Source: Dehalococcoidia bacterium (GTDB lineage: Bacteria; Chloroflexota; Dehalococcoidia; Tepidiformales; Tepidiformaceae). Taken from it: 64,000 nt of DNA. The translations under genes and the position numbers were made by a program. The notes beneath the pieces are model-generated. The model did no database searches. It was not told where the DNA came from and saw only the letters and a list, made by a program, of their open reading frames with translations. Shown here piece by piece: positions 34,042-44,818 of this stretch. The stretch covers positions 1 through 64,000 of the forward strand of contig JADLBC010000056.1 of assembly GCA_020847985.1 (NCBI GenBank), in the 5' to 3' direction. Position 1 is the first letter of the stretch, and every line of letters starts with the position of its first letter.

Positions 34042-35160
34042 TCAGTGGGCAGCGTCGCCGGCGGCGGCGTTCTCGCGGACCTGCATGAGCCATTCGAGCA
34101 GGTAGATGGCGATGATGCCGAACACCAGCGTGACCGCGATGGCCACCGCCACGCGCCCCATCCGCGTCCCCGCCACGCCCCCGGAGAACGAGACCGTCGT
34201 GTCCACGGTCGTCTGGGCATTGGCGACCGTGGCGCGCGCGTTGTTCAGGTAGTTGAACGCCTGGTCTTTGATGACGCTCTGTGACCGGAGGTCGTCCACG
34301 AGGAAGAGGAAGGCGGAGTCTTCGACCGAGACATCCGAGATCGCCAGGCGCAGCTTGCGAATTGCGGTGACAGTGGCCTGCAGCGTGGCCTGCCGTTCGA
34401 GCAGCACGGCGCGCGCCTGCGCATCGCTGACGGGCGTATCGAGGATGGCGGACGCGCCGGCGCCGGTGGGGTTGCCCGCGAGCGCGGCCGTCACCTGCGC
34501 GAGCTCGGCCTGGGCATCGGCCTCGGTGCGGTTCAGCTCCTGCGTGAGGCCGCCGTTCACGTACTGGCGCGCGCGGAGCAGTTCGTCCATGGGGATGCCG
34601 CGCTTTTCGGCCTCGGGCCGCACCTTCGCCGCCGTCGCCTGGAAGTTCGCCTCCGCGACCGTCGCGACCTTCTCCTGCGATTCGAGGAAGCGCTGGCGGA
34701 AGAGCCCGCCCGGCTCGGTGTACGCCTCCGTGAAGGCCGCCACGAAGGCATCGCGATAGCGTTCGGCCGTCGCCTTGTCCACATCCGTGATCGCGAGCGT
34801 GAGCACGCCGCGCGAGACGCCATCGGCCACCGAAATCGGCGAGAGCGCGATGGAGAAGCGGCCGTAATCGAAGTCCGGGTCGCCGATCTTTTCCGCGACC
34901 TTCGCCTTGAAGCGGGGGTCGCCGGTCATGGCCTGGGCTTCGAAGATGCGGAAGCCGCGGTCGCCGCCGGAGAACACGGCGGGGATCTGGGTTTCCATCT
35001 GCATGCTGGCGGTGGCGTTGGCATCGCCCGCGACGCGGCCGAAGCTGAAGGCCAGCATCACCCCCAGGAGGAGGAAGGGGATGAAGACCCACCAGCGGCG
35101 GCGGAGGAGGGAAAGGTCCCGGTAGAGACCACCCTGGGGTGCGCTTTTTCCCCGTGGCAT
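34042..35160 (-). CDS. Wzz-like polysaccharide chain-length/co-polymerase protein
   Basis: The 372-residue protein has a helix near each end (~23-43, WWVFIPFLLLGVMLAFSFGR; ~335-356, VAVAIAVTLVFGIIAIYLLE) with a ~290-residue outside domain, as in Wzz/PCP proteins. Long coiled helices are predicted at ~165-300. There is no tyrosine-kinase domain. It leads the operon with two glycosyltransferases and faces an O-antigen-ligase-like gene. TACCAT lies 8 nt before the ATG, so its message is probably leaderless. Confidence 0.8.
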   Translation of the reverse strand: MPRGKSAPQGGLYRDLSLLRRRWWVFIPFLLLGVMLAFSFGRVAGDANATASMQMETQIPAVFSGGDRGFRIFEAQAMTGDPRFKAKVAEKIGDPDFDYGRFSIALSPISVADGVSRGVLTLAITDVDKATAERYRDAFVAAFTEAYTEPGGLFRQRFLESQEKVATVAEANFQATAAKVRPEAEKRGIPMDELLRARQYVNGGLTQELNRTEADAQAELAQVTAALAGNPTGAGASAILDTPVSDAQARAVLLERQATLQATVTAIRKLRLAISDVSVEDSAFLFLVDDLRSQSVIKDQAFNYLNNARATVANAQTTVDTTVSFSGGVAGTRMGRVAVAIAVTLVFGIIAIYLLEWLMQVRENAAAGDAAH

Positions 35161-35168
35161 CGGGCCGT

Positions 35169-35174
35169 ATGGTA
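35169..35174 (-). promoter_or_regulatory. -10 box for the leaderless polysaccharide operon
   Basis: TACCAT is 8 nt before the ATG at 35160. The divergent ligase gene begins only 57 bp away, so the two promoters share this gap. Confidence 0.5.
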
Positions 35175-35217
35175 TGGGCAGGCCGGACCCCGGTCAAAAC
35201 GCGACGCGCGGGGGTTC

Positions 35218-36675
35218 ATGTCCGACTACACCGCCGTCCTCCTCGCCGCCGAGGTTCTCCTCGCCGTCGCCATCATCATCCTGCGTGACCCGAAGCTGCT
35301 CATTCCCGCGGTCGTGATCGGCCTGCCGATCGAGGTCGTGGAGAGCGAGCTGGTGGCGCACGTCGGCACCACGGGCGTGGCCGGCATGGCGCGCGCCTTC
35401 GCCAACCCCGGCCAGCTGGCGATGCTCGCGGTCATCGGCGTGGCCATCGTGCGAAGGCGCCACGACCTCACGAGCCTGGTCCCCGATTCGTCCCTGCTCG
35501 TGCCGTTGGCCGCCTTCTTCGGGCTCGTGTTCCTCAGCGTCACCTGGTCCGATTCGCTGCGGCCGAACAACAGCGTCCTCATCCTGCCCATCTACCTCGC
35601 CTTCCTCGTGACGGCGCCCTCGCTCATCGAGGACCGGCGCGATATCGAGCGCATCCTTGGCACCTTCCTCGCCGTGGCCGGCGCGCTCGCCGTGATCGCC
35701 ATCGCACAGCGGCTCTTCGGCGTCTTCAACTGGCGCGGCATCCTCGTCCAGTCCGATGACTACAGCTACCGTTCGAACGCGACGTTCGCTGACCCGAACG
35801 TACTCGCCCGCTTCCTCGCGATCACGATGGCACTGGCGGCGGGGCTGGTGCTTTCGACCGGCCCGCGGCGGCAGACGGTCTATCTCGCGCTGCCCGCGTT
35901 CGCGCTGAGCGCGGCCGGCATCGTGGCCACGGCGAGCCGTTCGGGGTGGATGCTGCTGCTGCTCTGTGGCTTCCTCATGGTGCTGGCTTCACCCATCCGG
36001 CGGTACACGAAGTTCATGCTCACGGGCAGCGCCGTCAGCTTCCTCGTGATCATGCTCGCGCTGCTATTCGCCCAGGGCGGCACCGATGCCGAGCGCGTGA
36101 AGTCGCTGAGCACGGGCGTGCAGGTGCTGGGCCAGCGCCAATTCCTCATCCAGGCCGCGTGGGAGATGTTCAAGGACAACCCGTGGGTAGGCGTTGGCAG
36201 CGGCAACTACCAGCACTCGCTGATCATGAACTACCAGGCGATCGTACCCGACTGGTCGCCGACGTCGCTTTCGCACACCTCGATGGCGACGCTGCTGGCC
36301 GAACTCGGGCTCGTGGGCGTGGTGATGTTCGGCTTCCTCGTGGCGCGCGTCACCATCACCGTCTTCGCCGCGTACTGGGCGACGAAGGACCGCTACACGA
36401 GGCTCGTCGTGGGGTGGCTCGGGACCAGCCTCTTCGGCATCGTGCTGCACAGCCAGTCCGAAGGCCGCCTGTTCGAGGAACCGTTCCTCTGGGTGCTGCT
36501 CGCGATCTTCATCGCGATGGAGACGACGCCGGCGCTTTCGCTGCGAACGCCACGCAAGCGCGCCGATTCGGCCCCGGCCGCCAGCCCCGAACCGGCGCGC
36601 ACCGGTGCCGGCGGCGGCACGCCCGCACCCACGCCCGCCTTCAGCGCCACCACGGGAGGGCAGCCCGCGGGGTGA
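35218..36675 (+). CDS. O-antigen ligase/Wzy-like polymerase
   Basis: This 485-residue membrane protein has ten or more helices. The Wzy_C-type segment contains ATASRSGWMLLLLCGFLMVL, and the large outside loop (~280-350) contains DNPWVGVGSGNYQ and SHTSMATLLAELGLVG, the conserved G-x-G and His-Ser region. Such proteins polymerise or ligate lipid-linked glycans. The last ~50 residues are a disordered Ala/Pro tail. It is transcribed away from the glycosyltransferase operon from the same 57-bp gap. Confidence 0.85.
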   Translation: MSDYTAVLLAAEVLLAVAIIILRDPKLLIPAVVIGLPIEVVESELVAHVGTTGVAGMARAFANPGQLAMLAVIGVAIVRRRHDLTSLVPDSSLLVPLAAFFGLVFLSVTWSDSLRPNNSVLILPIYLAFLVTAPSLIEDRRDIERILGTFLAVAGALAVIAIAQRLFGVFNWRGILVQSDDYSYRSNATFADPNVLARFLAITMALAAGLVLSTGPRRQTVYLALPAFALSAAGIVATASRSGWMLLLLCGFLMVLASPIRRYTKFMLTGSAVSFLVIMLALLFAQGGTDAERVKSLSTGVQVLGQRQFLIQAAWEMFKDNPWVGVGSGNYQHSLIMNYQAIVPDWSPTSLSHTSMATLLAELGLVGVVMFGFLVARVTITVFAAYWATKDRYTRLVVGWLGTSLFGIVLHSQSEGRLFEEPFLWVLLAIFIAMETTPALSLRTPRKRADSAPAASPEPARTGAGGGTPAPTPAFSATTGGQPAG

Positions 36676-36701
36676 CTTCACCGCCGCTGCGTCCGCTGCC
36701 G

Positions 36702-36707
36702 TAGAAT
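36702..36707 (+). promoter_or_regulatory. -10 box upstream of the thioesterase leader ORF
   Basis: TAGAAT lies 9 nt before the ATG of a 17-codon leader ORF, so that ORF would sit at or near the 5' end of the mRNA. Confidence 0.45.
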
Positions 36708-36716
36708 CGCGCTGCC

Positions 36717-36770
36717 ATGCGTTTTCGCGCCCCCGCACCCGCCACCATCGCCCCCCGGCCCGCGCCGTGA
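36717..36770 (+). CDS. 17-codon leader ORF overlapping the thioesterase start
   Basis: The reading frame MRFRAPAPATIAPRPAP ends at a TGA that overlaps the GTG of the thioesterase as GTGA. The thioesterase has no ribosome-binding site, so terminating ribosomes may restart there. Chance occurrence cannot be excluded. Confidence 0.35.
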   Translation: MRFRAPAPATIAPRPAP

Positions 36771-37219
36771 CCGAACAGCCCGCGACGCGTGTCTTCGATG
36801 CCACCTACCCCCGCGCGAAGCCAGACTGGAAGCTGCAGTTCGCGGGATTCCCGTTGCACAAGGCTCTGGGCCTGACGCTGGAGGAATCGCGCCCCGGGTT
36901 CGCGCGCATCGCGATGCGCACCAGCCCCGTGACCCTCGGCGGCATTGGCGGCAGCGTGCACGGCGGCCTGCTCGCCTGCATGGTCGATATCGCCATGCTC
37001 GAAGCGCTCTTCTCCGTGTTCGATGAGACCGTGCAACCCGCCGGCACCGCCGACCTCAACATCACCTACCTGCGCCCCGCGCTCGGCGACCGCGTGTACG
37101 CCGAGGCCACGGTACTGCGCCGCGGCCGCACGATGGCCGTGACCGAAGTCTCCATCCTCGACGAAGCGGGGAGGCTCTGCGCCAGGGGCCGGACGATTTA
37201 CGCCCTGCGCCAGAAGTAA
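36767..37219 (+). CDS. PaaI-like acyl-CoA thioesterase (hotdog fold)
   Basis: This 150-residue enzyme probably cleaves acyl- or aryl-CoA thioesters. GGIGGSVHGGLLACMVDIAM is the hotdog helix with the HGG motif and the following Asp of the PaaI group. LNITYLRPALGDRVYAEATV and GRTMAVTEVSILDEAGRLCA complete the sheet. A GTG at 36767 is taken as the start because upstream codons lack family similarity. It follows the polysaccharide ligase by 91 bp. Confidence 0.85.
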   Translation: MTEQPATRVFDATYPRAKPDWKLQFAGFPLHKALGLTLEESRPGFARIAMRTSPVTLGGIGGSVHGGLLACMVDIAMLEALFSVFDETVQPAGTADLNITYLRPALGDRVYAEATVLRRGRTMAVTEVSILDEAGRLCARGRTIYALRQK

Positions 37220-37444
37220 AGCCGGGCCACATTGGCGGCGCGCCCCCAATCCGCGCCGCGGGCCAATATGCCGAAAGTCATCACGTGAATTCGGCCGGAA
37301 TGCATCGCAAATTAGCGGCGAGGCTCCCAAATGCCCCGATTGGGCTCAACCCGGGGGTAAACCCTGACGAAAACTCCATGGACCGGACCATTACCCCCAC
37401 CTCCGCCCGGTGGGAACGGCCGATGCGCATGGAGACCCCCTGAG

Positions 37445-38926
37445 ATGGAATCGCCGACCCTCGAACGGATCCTGAAGTCCCCCCGGCTGCCAAGCCTGCC
37501 CGCCGTGGCGGTGCAGATCATCGACCTCGTGCAGCAACCCGAGGTGGGGCTCAGCGAACTGGCCGCGGCGGTCGGCCGGGACCCCGCGCTCGCGGGCAAG
37601 ATCCTGAAGACAGCGAATTCGAGCTTCTACGCCCAGGCACGCACCATCTCCCGCGTGAGCGACGCGCTCATGGTGCTCGGCCTGCGCAAGGTGAAGACGC
37701 TCGCGCTCGGCTTCTCGCTCGTGGACGACCTGCGCAAGGGCAAGGGCACCGGGTTCAACCAGGAAGCCTACTGGCAGCGCAGCCTGCTCGCGGCGACGGC
37801 GGCACGCGCCATCGCTACCGAAGCCGGCCGCGCCGACGCCGAAGAGGCATTTCTTGGCGGGCTCATGCACGGGCTCGGCGTGCTCGCCATGAACCACGCC
37901 CTCGGCGACGAATACCAGGCCGTCTTCGATTCCGCCCGCGGCGATTTCGCCCGCCTGCGCCGCGCCGAAAGTGACCGCTTCGGCATCGACCATGCCGTCG
38001 TCGGCGGGGCGCTGGCCGAACGCTGGAACCTGCCGGCGCAGCTCACCGCCGCGCTCCGCTACCACCCCGCGCCCGAGCAGGCGCCCGCGAACCTCGCGCG
38101 CATCGTGCGCTGCGTGAGCGCCGGGGCGCAGGCCGCCGACGTGCTCTCGGGCCCCGAGCCCGCCCGCGCGCTCGCCACCTACCGCGACCTCTGCCTCACC
38201 TGGTTCGGCATCGAAGCCGAGGAAGCCGAGGACCTGATGGAGCGCATCTACGCCGATTCCGGCGTGATGTCCGCGCTCATGGACCTCCCCCGCCCGAACC
38301 TCAGCGTCGGCGAAATCCTCTCGCTCGCGAACGAGGCCCTCGAGGACATCCAGATGGACACCGAGGCCGATTTCGCCCGCCTCGAGGAAGAGCGCCGCGC
38401 GCTCGCCGCCGAAGTCTCGACCGACCCGCTCACCCGCATCGCCAACCGCCGCCGCCTCGATGCCGTCCTCGACGAACAGTTCGAACGCGCCGCCGGGGGC
38501 CGTGCCGCGCTCAGCGTGATCATGGTCGATATCGACCACTTCAAGAAGTTCAACGACACCTACGGCCACCAGGTCGGCGATGAAGTGCTGCGCGCCGTCG
38601 CCGCCGCCCTGAACAACAACGTCCGCGACCGCGACCTGGCCGCGCGCTACGGCGGGGAGGAGTTCTCCGTCGTGCTGCCGGATACCGGCCTCGCGGGGGC
38701 GCTCGTGCAGGCTCGCCGCCTGCGCGCGATTATCGAAGCCACCCCCGTCCGCCAGCCAAACGGCGAGGACCTGCACGTGACCGCGAGCCTTGGCGTCGCC
38801 ACGTTGGACCCGAAAGCGCACACCATGGTCGCGCAGCTGCTCCAGGACGCCGATGCGGCCCTGTACGCGGCGAAGCACGGCGGCCGGAACACGGTGCGCG
38901 CCTTCGGGCTGCTCAAAGCCGCCTGA
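37445..38926 (+). CDS. HDOD-GGDEF protein (probable diguanylate cyclase)
   Basis: The first ~240 residues are an HDOD signalling domain (LPSLPAVAVQIIDLVQQPEV, ALMVLGLRKVKTLALGFSLV, AFLGGLMHGLGVLAMN). The C-terminal ~170 residues are a GGDEF domain with DPLTRIANRR, IMVDIDHFKKFNDTYGHQ and an intact GGEEF at 403-407. An inhibitory site RDRD lies at 394-397, five residues before it. The enzyme should make c-di-GMP and be limited by it. HDOD probably relays an unknown signal. The 225 bp upstream hold no gene. Confidence 0.92.
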   Translation: MESPTLERILKSPRLPSLPAVAVQIIDLVQQPEVGLSELAAAVGRDPALAGKILKTANSSFYAQARTISRVSDALMVLGLRKVKTLALGFSLVDDLRKGKGTGFNQEAYWQRSLLAATAARAIATEAGRADAEEAFLGGLMHGLGVLAMNHALGDEYQAVFDSARGDFARLRRAESDRFGIDHAVVGGALAERWNLPAQLTAALRYHPAPEQAPANLARIVRCVSAGAQAADVLSGPEPARALATYRDLCLTWFGIEAEEAEDLMERIYADSGVMSALMDLPRPNLSVGEILSLANEALEDIQMDTEADFARLEEERRALAAEVSTDPLTRIANRRRLDAVLDEQFERAAGGRAALSVIMVDIDHFKKFNDTYGHQVGDEVLRAVAAALNNNVRDRDLAARYGGEEFSVVLPDTGLAGALVQARRLRAIIEATPVRQPNGEDLHVTASLGVATLDPKAHTMVAQLLQDADAALYAAKHGGRNTVRAFGLLKAA

Positions 38927-38946
38927 CCACCCCCATCGCCATCGTG

Positions 38947-38981
38947 AACGCCCCTTCGTGCCACCGCGAAGGGGCGTTTTC
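38947..38981 (+). terminator. Rho-independent terminator after the HDOD-GGDEF gene
   Basis: A 12-bp stem AACGCCCCTTCG/CGAAGGGGCGTT with an 8-nt loop is followed by TT. It lies 20 nt past the stop codon. Confidence 0.75.
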
Positions 38982-39016
38982 GCGCCCGGTGATGAGCCCC
39001 CGCGCGAGCGGCACGC

Positions 39017-39022
39017 TATCCT
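39017..39022 (+). promoter_or_regulatory. -10 box of the ribD transcript
   Basis: TATCCT, 27 nt before the GTG of the short leader ORF, leaves an untranslated region with AAGGAG at 39034-39039. Confidence 0.45.
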
Positions 39023-39048
39023 CGTGCGGTACGAAGGAGCGCGAAGGC

Positions 39049-39093
39049 GTGCCAACTTCCGAATCCAGGGGCCCGCGAGCCCACCCCGCATGA
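39049..39093 (+). CDS. 14-codon leader ORF overlapping ribD
   Basis: A GTG with AAGGAG 9 nt upstream opens MPTSESRGPRAHPA. Its TGA overlaps the ATG of ribD as ATGA. The ribD ATG itself has no ribosome-binding site, so re-initiation is the likely way it is translated. Confidence 0.4.
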   Translation: MPTSESRGPRAHPA

Positions 39094-40196
39094 CCGCGAG
39101 CGCCTTCATGGCCGAAGCCCTCGCGGCGGCGCGACGGGTGCGCGGCGCGACCAGCCCGAATCCCCCCGTCGGCGCCGTGGTCGTGCGCGATGGCACCGTC
39201 GTCGCCGTGGGAGCGACCGCGCCCCCGGGCGGGCCGCACGCCGAGGCCGCCGCGATCGCCGCCGCCGGTGATGCCGCCAGCGGCGCGACCCTCTATTGCA
39301 CGCTTGAACCCTGCTCCCCCTTCCCCGGCAAGCGCACCCCACCCTGTTCGCGGGCAATCGTGGCCGCGGGCATCACGCGCGTCGTCGTCGCCATCGAGGA
39401 CCCCCACCCGGGCGTGAGCGGCGAAGGCATCGCCTTCCTCCGCGCGAACGGCGTCAGCGTCGAAAGCGGCGACGGCCGCGGCGAGGCGGTGGCGCTGCTG
39501 CGGCCCTACCTCAAGCACGTCCGCACCGGCCTGCCCTACGTGATCGCGAAGTTCGCCGCCAGCCTCGATGGCCGCACCGCCACGCGCACGGGCGATTCGA
39601 AATGGATTACCGGCGCGGCCGCCCGCGACCTCGGCCACCAGCAGCGCGCGTGGGTGGACGCGATCATGGTGGGCAGCCGCACCGTCCTCGCCGATGACCC
39701 GGCGCTCACGGCCCGCCCCGGTGGCAGCGAGACCCCACGCCAGCCGGTCCGCGTCGTCCTCGATGCCCGTGGCCGCATCCCCGCCACGGCGGCGGTGCTG
39801 CATGGCCCCGGGCATGCCATCGTCGCGACCTCGCCGGACGCCCCCGGCGCGTGGAAACGCGCCATCGCCGCCACCGGCGCCCACGTCATCGAATGCGAAC
39901 GCACCGCCGCCGGCCTCGAATTCGACCAGCTCCTCCCGGCGCTCGCGGCACGCGGCATCCTCTCCATCTGGGCCGAAGGCGGTGGGACGCTCCTCGGGTC
40001 GCTCTTCGAAAGCGGCCACGTGGACGAACTGTGGGCGTTCATCGCGCCGCTGGTCATCGGCGGGGGCGGGCTCCCGGCCATCGGCGGCGGGGGCGCGACA
40101 ACCGTGGCCGAGGCCTGGCGCCTGCGCGACGTGGTTGTCGAATCCGTCGGCGGCGATATCCTCGTACGTGGGTACACCGGCGGCTTCGACCCCTGA
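39090..40196 (+). CDS. ribD: Bifunctional riboflavin deaminase/reductase RibD
   Basis: RibD carries out the second and third steps of riboflavin synthesis. Residues 1-~150 are the deaminase with zinc ligands in PGGPHAEAAAI and CTLEPCSPFPGKRTPPC. The usual PCxHxG reads PCSPFPG, replacing the common His. Residues ~150-368 are the NADPH reductase (YVIAKFAASLDGRTATRTGD, ILSIWAEGGGTLLGSLFE). No other rib gene or FMN riboswitch is nearby. The start is an ATG overlapped by a short leader ORF. Confidence 0.92.
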   Translation: MTASAFMAEALAAARRVRGATSPNPPVGAVVVRDGTVVAVGATAPPGGPHAEAAAIAAAGDAASGATLYCTLEPCSPFPGKRTPPCSRAIVAAGITRVVVAIEDPHPGVSGEGIAFLRANGVSVESGDGRGEAVALLRPYLKHVRTGLPYVIAKFAASLDGRTATRTGDSKWITGAAARDLGHQQRAWVDAIMVGSRTVLADDPALTARPGGSETPRQPVRVVLDARGRIPATAAVLHGPGHAIVATSPDAPGAWKRAIAATGAHVIECERTAAGLEFDQLLPALAARGILSIWAEGGGTLLGSLFESGHVDELWAFIAPLVIGGGGLPAIGGGGATTVAEAWRLRDVVVESVGGDILVRGYTGGFDP

Positions 40197-40213
40197 CCCC
40201 GCGGAGGTTCGCC

Positions 40214-40672
40214 ATGGCTCGCTACTGGATCGTCGTCGGCGGCCCGGAGATCTACGAAACCACGCGCGCCATGGGCTTCACCCGGCACGGCTTCAAGAGC
40301 ACCCGCCGCCTCATGAGCCAAAAGGTCCAGCCGGGCGACCTGATCGCGTTTTATGTCACGGGCCGGAAGCAGTTCGCCGCCATCGTCGAGGTCACCTCGC
40401 CCGTCGTCGAAGAGCAGACGCGCATCTGGAACAACTCGAAAAAACCATCCGAGCTTTACCCCTACCGCGCCGGCATCAAGCCGGTGATCGAGCTCCCCGA
40501 GGACCGCTGGCTCGACGCCGAGCCGTACCACGAGCGCTTCACGTGGACCCAGAAGTGGCCGCGCGCGAACTGGACGCTCGCCTACCAGGGCAACCTCCAC
40601 GAAGTCCCCCAGGCCGATTTCGAACTGTTGCGCGCGGACATGGCGAAGGCGCTGGCGGCAGCCCCCGCCTGA
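40214..40672 (+). CDS. EVE domain protein
   Basis: The 152-residue PUA-like fold begins ARYWIVVGGPEIYETTRAMG and continues KVQPGDLIAFYVTGRKQFAA with the conserved GDxxxFY pattern. EVE domains bind modified bases in DNA or RNA, and eukaryotic and McrBC-linked relatives read methylcytosine. This copy stands alone between ribD and a carboxylase subunit, so its target is unclear. GGAGG precedes the ATG. Confidence 0.88.
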   Translation: MARYWIVVGGPEIYETTRAMGFTRHGFKSTRRLMSQKVQPGDLIAFYVTGRKQFAAIVEVTSPVVEEQTRIWNNSKKPSELYPYRAGIKPVIELPEDRWLDAEPYHERFTWTQKWPRANWTLAYQGNLHEVPQADFELLRADMAKALAAAPA

Positions 40673-40684
40673 CCCGGCGCACGG

Positions 40685-40690
40685 TAGGAT
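40685..40690 (+). promoter_or_regulatory. -10 box for a leaderless carboxylase alpha transcript
   Basis: TAGGAT lies 6 nt before the ATG at 40697, with no ribosome-binding site. Confidence 0.5.
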
Positions 40691-40696
40691 GCGCCC

Positions 40697-42643
<1,947 letters not shown>

Positions 42644-42712
42644 TCGCCACCCCGGGCCCGTATCGCGCGAGCCTGTACGATCCGCCGCGAACCCCTCCGG
42701 AGGAAGCGCGCC

Positions 42713-43267
42713 GTGCCCATCTACGCCGTTGGCGACAAGGTCCCGAAGGTCCACCCGACCGCGTTCATCGCCCCCACCGCGACCATCGTCGGCGATGTCA
42801 CCGTGCACGAGCGCGCCTCCGTCTGGTATGGCGCGGTCGTCCGCGGCGATACCTCGTACGCCGTCATCGGTGCAGGCGCGAACGTCCAGGATGGCGCCGT
42901 CGTCCACGGCCGCGCGGGGCTCCCGGCACTCATCGGCGCCGAAGCCTCCATCGCCCACGGCGTCGTCATCCACGGCGCGACCATCGGCGACCGCGCGCTC
43001 ATCGGGAACGGCGCGCAGGTGCTCGATGGCGCATCCGTGGGCGAAGGTTCGCTCATCGCCGCCGGGTCCGTCGTGCTCCCCGAAACGGTCATCCCCGCGG
43101 GCGTGCTCGCGGCGGGCACCCCCGCGCAGGTCAAGCGTCCCATCGCCGGGTCGGCGAGCGAGGAATGGGTAACCGGCAACCCCGGGCGATACGCGCGCCT
43201 CGCCGTCGAGCATGCGCTGGGGATTCGCGAAATCAGCCGCGACGAAGCGGCCTCGTCGATGCGCTGA
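42713..43267 (+). CDS. Gamma-class carbonic anhydrase-like protein
   Basis: The 184 residues form a left-handed beta-helix of hexapeptide repeats (VGDVTVHERASVWYGAVVRG). The three zinc His are recognisable in GAVVHG, IAHGVVIHG and the Cam/CaiE-type spacing. Family members hydrate CO2 or act as CaiE/PaaY thioesterases. Following a biotin carboxylase gene, a bicarbonate role is attractive but not shown. The GTG start follows GGAGGA. Confidence 0.85.
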   Translation: MPIYAVGDKVPKVHPTAFIAPTATIVGDVTVHERASVWYGAVVRGDTSYAVIGAGANVQDGAVVHGRAGLPALIGAEASIAHGVVIHGATIGDRALIGNGAQVLDGASVGEGSLIAAGSVVLPETVIPAGVLAAGTPAQVKRPIAGSASEEWVTGNPGRYARLAVEHALGIREISRDEAASSMR

Positions 43268-43269
43268 CG

Positions 43270-43881
43270 GTGGCCGTCCACCTCGTGCGCCACGGCGAAG
43301 CCTTCGCCAGCTTCGACCACCCGGACCCGGGGCTCTCCGAACGAGGGCACCGGCAGGCCGCGCATGTGGCGGAGTGGGCGAAGGGCACCAACGCGCGCCG
43401 GCTCGCCGTTTCGCCCCTGCAACGCACGCGTGAAACGGCCGCGCCCATCGCCGCCGCTCTCGCTATCGAACCCGAATACCGCGACGAAGTGGCCGAAGTG
43501 TTCGACCCCACGATGCCCGTCGCCGAACGCGTGGCCATGCTCCCCGCCTTCATCGCCTCGCGCTGGAGCGAACAGCCGGAGGGGCTGCGGGCCTGGCGCC
43601 ACCGCGTGATCGAAACGGTGACCGCCCTCGTCCGCGACGCCGATGCGGCGGGCCACGACACCATCATCGTGTCGCACTTCGTTGCCATCGGCGCGGTCAT
43701 CGGCGAAGCCACCGGCGACGACGCCATCATCCCCGTGCCCATGGCGAACGCCGCCATCACCACCTTCGCCACGCACGCGAACGGCCTCCGCCTGCTGCGC
43801 GCCGCGAACACGGAACACCTCCCGGCGGAGCTCGTCACGGGCATCAGCAGCGCCATCGCGGGCCTCGTCCGACCCCCGTGA
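43270..43881 (+). CDS. Histidine phosphatase family protein
   Basis: This 203-residue phosphatase has VHLVRHGEAF, the catalytic LxRHGE with its phosphorylated His. LSERGHRQAAHVAEWAKGTN, SPLQRTRETAAPIA and DTIIVSHFVAIGAVIG supply the other active-site residues. Substrates in the family range from sugar phosphates to nucleotides. The GTG start lies 2 nt after the carbonic-anhydrase stop with no ribosome-binding site, so it is probably translationally coupled. Confidence 0.85.
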   Translation: MAVHLVRHGEAFASFDHPDPGLSERGHRQAAHVAEWAKGTNARRLAVSPLQRTRETAAPIAAALAIEPEYRDEVAEVFDPTMPVAERVAMLPAFIASRWSEQPEGLRAWRHRVIETVTALVRDADAAGHDTIIVSHFVAIGAVIGEATGDDAIIPVPMANAAITTFATHANGLRLLRAANTEHLPAELVTGISSAIAGLVRPP

Positions 43882-43929
43882 GGGGGCGGGGTGGTACGCT
43901 CGCGCGAACCTTCGCCCCTGGAGTGCGCG

Positions 43930-44460
43930 ATGCCCGGCCCGGAATCCACGTTGCTCTTCGATGGTGACGGCTTCTCGCGCGCGCTCGGCGAACGGCACCG
44001 GCAGGGGAACATGTGGGTCGTCTGGAGCGACCTGGAGCCGCCCTCGCACCCGGCGCGCTTCTGGGGATGGATTGTCGCACCCGGAGGCGGCGGCGCCGTC
44101 CGCGCGGTGGCGAATCCGCTGCCGGACGAGTTGCACACCAACCTCCGCATCGATATCTACCTGCGCATCGGCGAGGCCCAGGCGGGCGCGTACGAGACGG
44201 TCGAGCGCAAACGGGTGCGCGAAGGTCACGCCCTCCTCGGAAGCGTGCTCTTCAACCGCGAGGAGCCGCTGCTGGTTGGCGAACTCGCCGCCGCGTTGAA
44301 AGGCGGGGCCACTATCGCCGCCGCCGACTATCTCGCCGCGAACGCCATCCGGCCCGTCTTCGAACGGGCGCGCGCCACCCTCCCGGAGCCAGACCGCGCC
44401 GCGCACACGCTCCTCGAAAGCGCCGCCCTGCGCGAGCTGGACCTCGTGCTCGAGGAGTAA
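43930..44460 (+). CDS. Conserved-looking protein, function unknown
   Basis: The 176-residue product has no motif I recognise. It reads as a soluble alpha/beta protein: STLLFDGDGFSRALGERHRQ, MWVVWSDLEPPSHPARFWGW, then a helical second half (PVFERARATLPEPDRAAHTL). No signal or membrane helix is seen. GGAG lies before the ATG, and TACGCT at 43895-43900 may be its own -10. It is convergent with a toxin-antitoxin pair. Confidence 0.7.
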   Translation: MPGPESTLLFDGDGFSRALGERHRQGNMWVVWSDLEPPSHPARFWGWIVAPGGGGAVRAVANPLPDELHTNLRIDIYLRIGEAQAGAYETVERKRVREGHALLGSVLFNREEPLLVGELAAALKGGATIAAADYLAANAIRPVFERARATLPEPDRAAHTLLESAALRELDLVLEE

Positions 44461-44461
44461 C

Positions 44462-44818
44462 TCAGCCGCCGGGCTGTGCGAGCGGGGGCTGATCGGGCGC
44501 CGTGGCAGGCTTCGGAGCGCGACGCGCGTCTACGGCATTCGCCGGACGCGCGGAGAATTCGAACACGAACCCCGCGCTGCGTAGCAGCCGGCCCAGCTTC
44601 TGGATCGACGGGTTGGCGATGCCCGATTCCAGCTGCGAGATGTACGCCTGAGAAACGCCTGCCCGGCGTGCGAACTCCGCCTGCGTCAGGCCAAGGTCCA
44701 TGCGAAGCCGGGCCAACATCAGCGCCAGCTCACGTGAAGGCGCCAGGTCCGCGATCCGTTCGGCGGTCGCCGGCTCGTGCTCCAGCACCGTGACCAACTC
44801 CTCGAAGGTCGTGGTCAT
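44462..44818 (-). CDS. HigA-like antitoxin (XRE helix-turn-helix)
   Basis: The 118-residue protein holds an HTH (LARLRMDLGLTQAEFARRAG, VSQAYISQLESGIANPSIQK) between a short N-terminal region and a Pro/Ala-rich tail. It should bind and neutralise the toxin encoded immediately upstream and repress their promoter. Its ATG overlaps the toxin stop (ATGA). The toxin-first order is characteristic of HigBA-type pairs. Confidence 0.85.
   Translation of the reverse strand: MTTTFEELVTVLEHEPATAERIADLAPSRELALMLARLRMDLGLTQAEFARRAGVSQAYISQLESGIANPSIQKLGRLLRSAGFVFEFSARPANAVDARRAPKPATAPDQPPLAQPGG

Noticed and set aside
39000-39090. FMN riboswitch before ribD
   Set aside because: The spacer from the previous terminator is too short and has no conserved AGG.. 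core; a short leader ORF is present instead.
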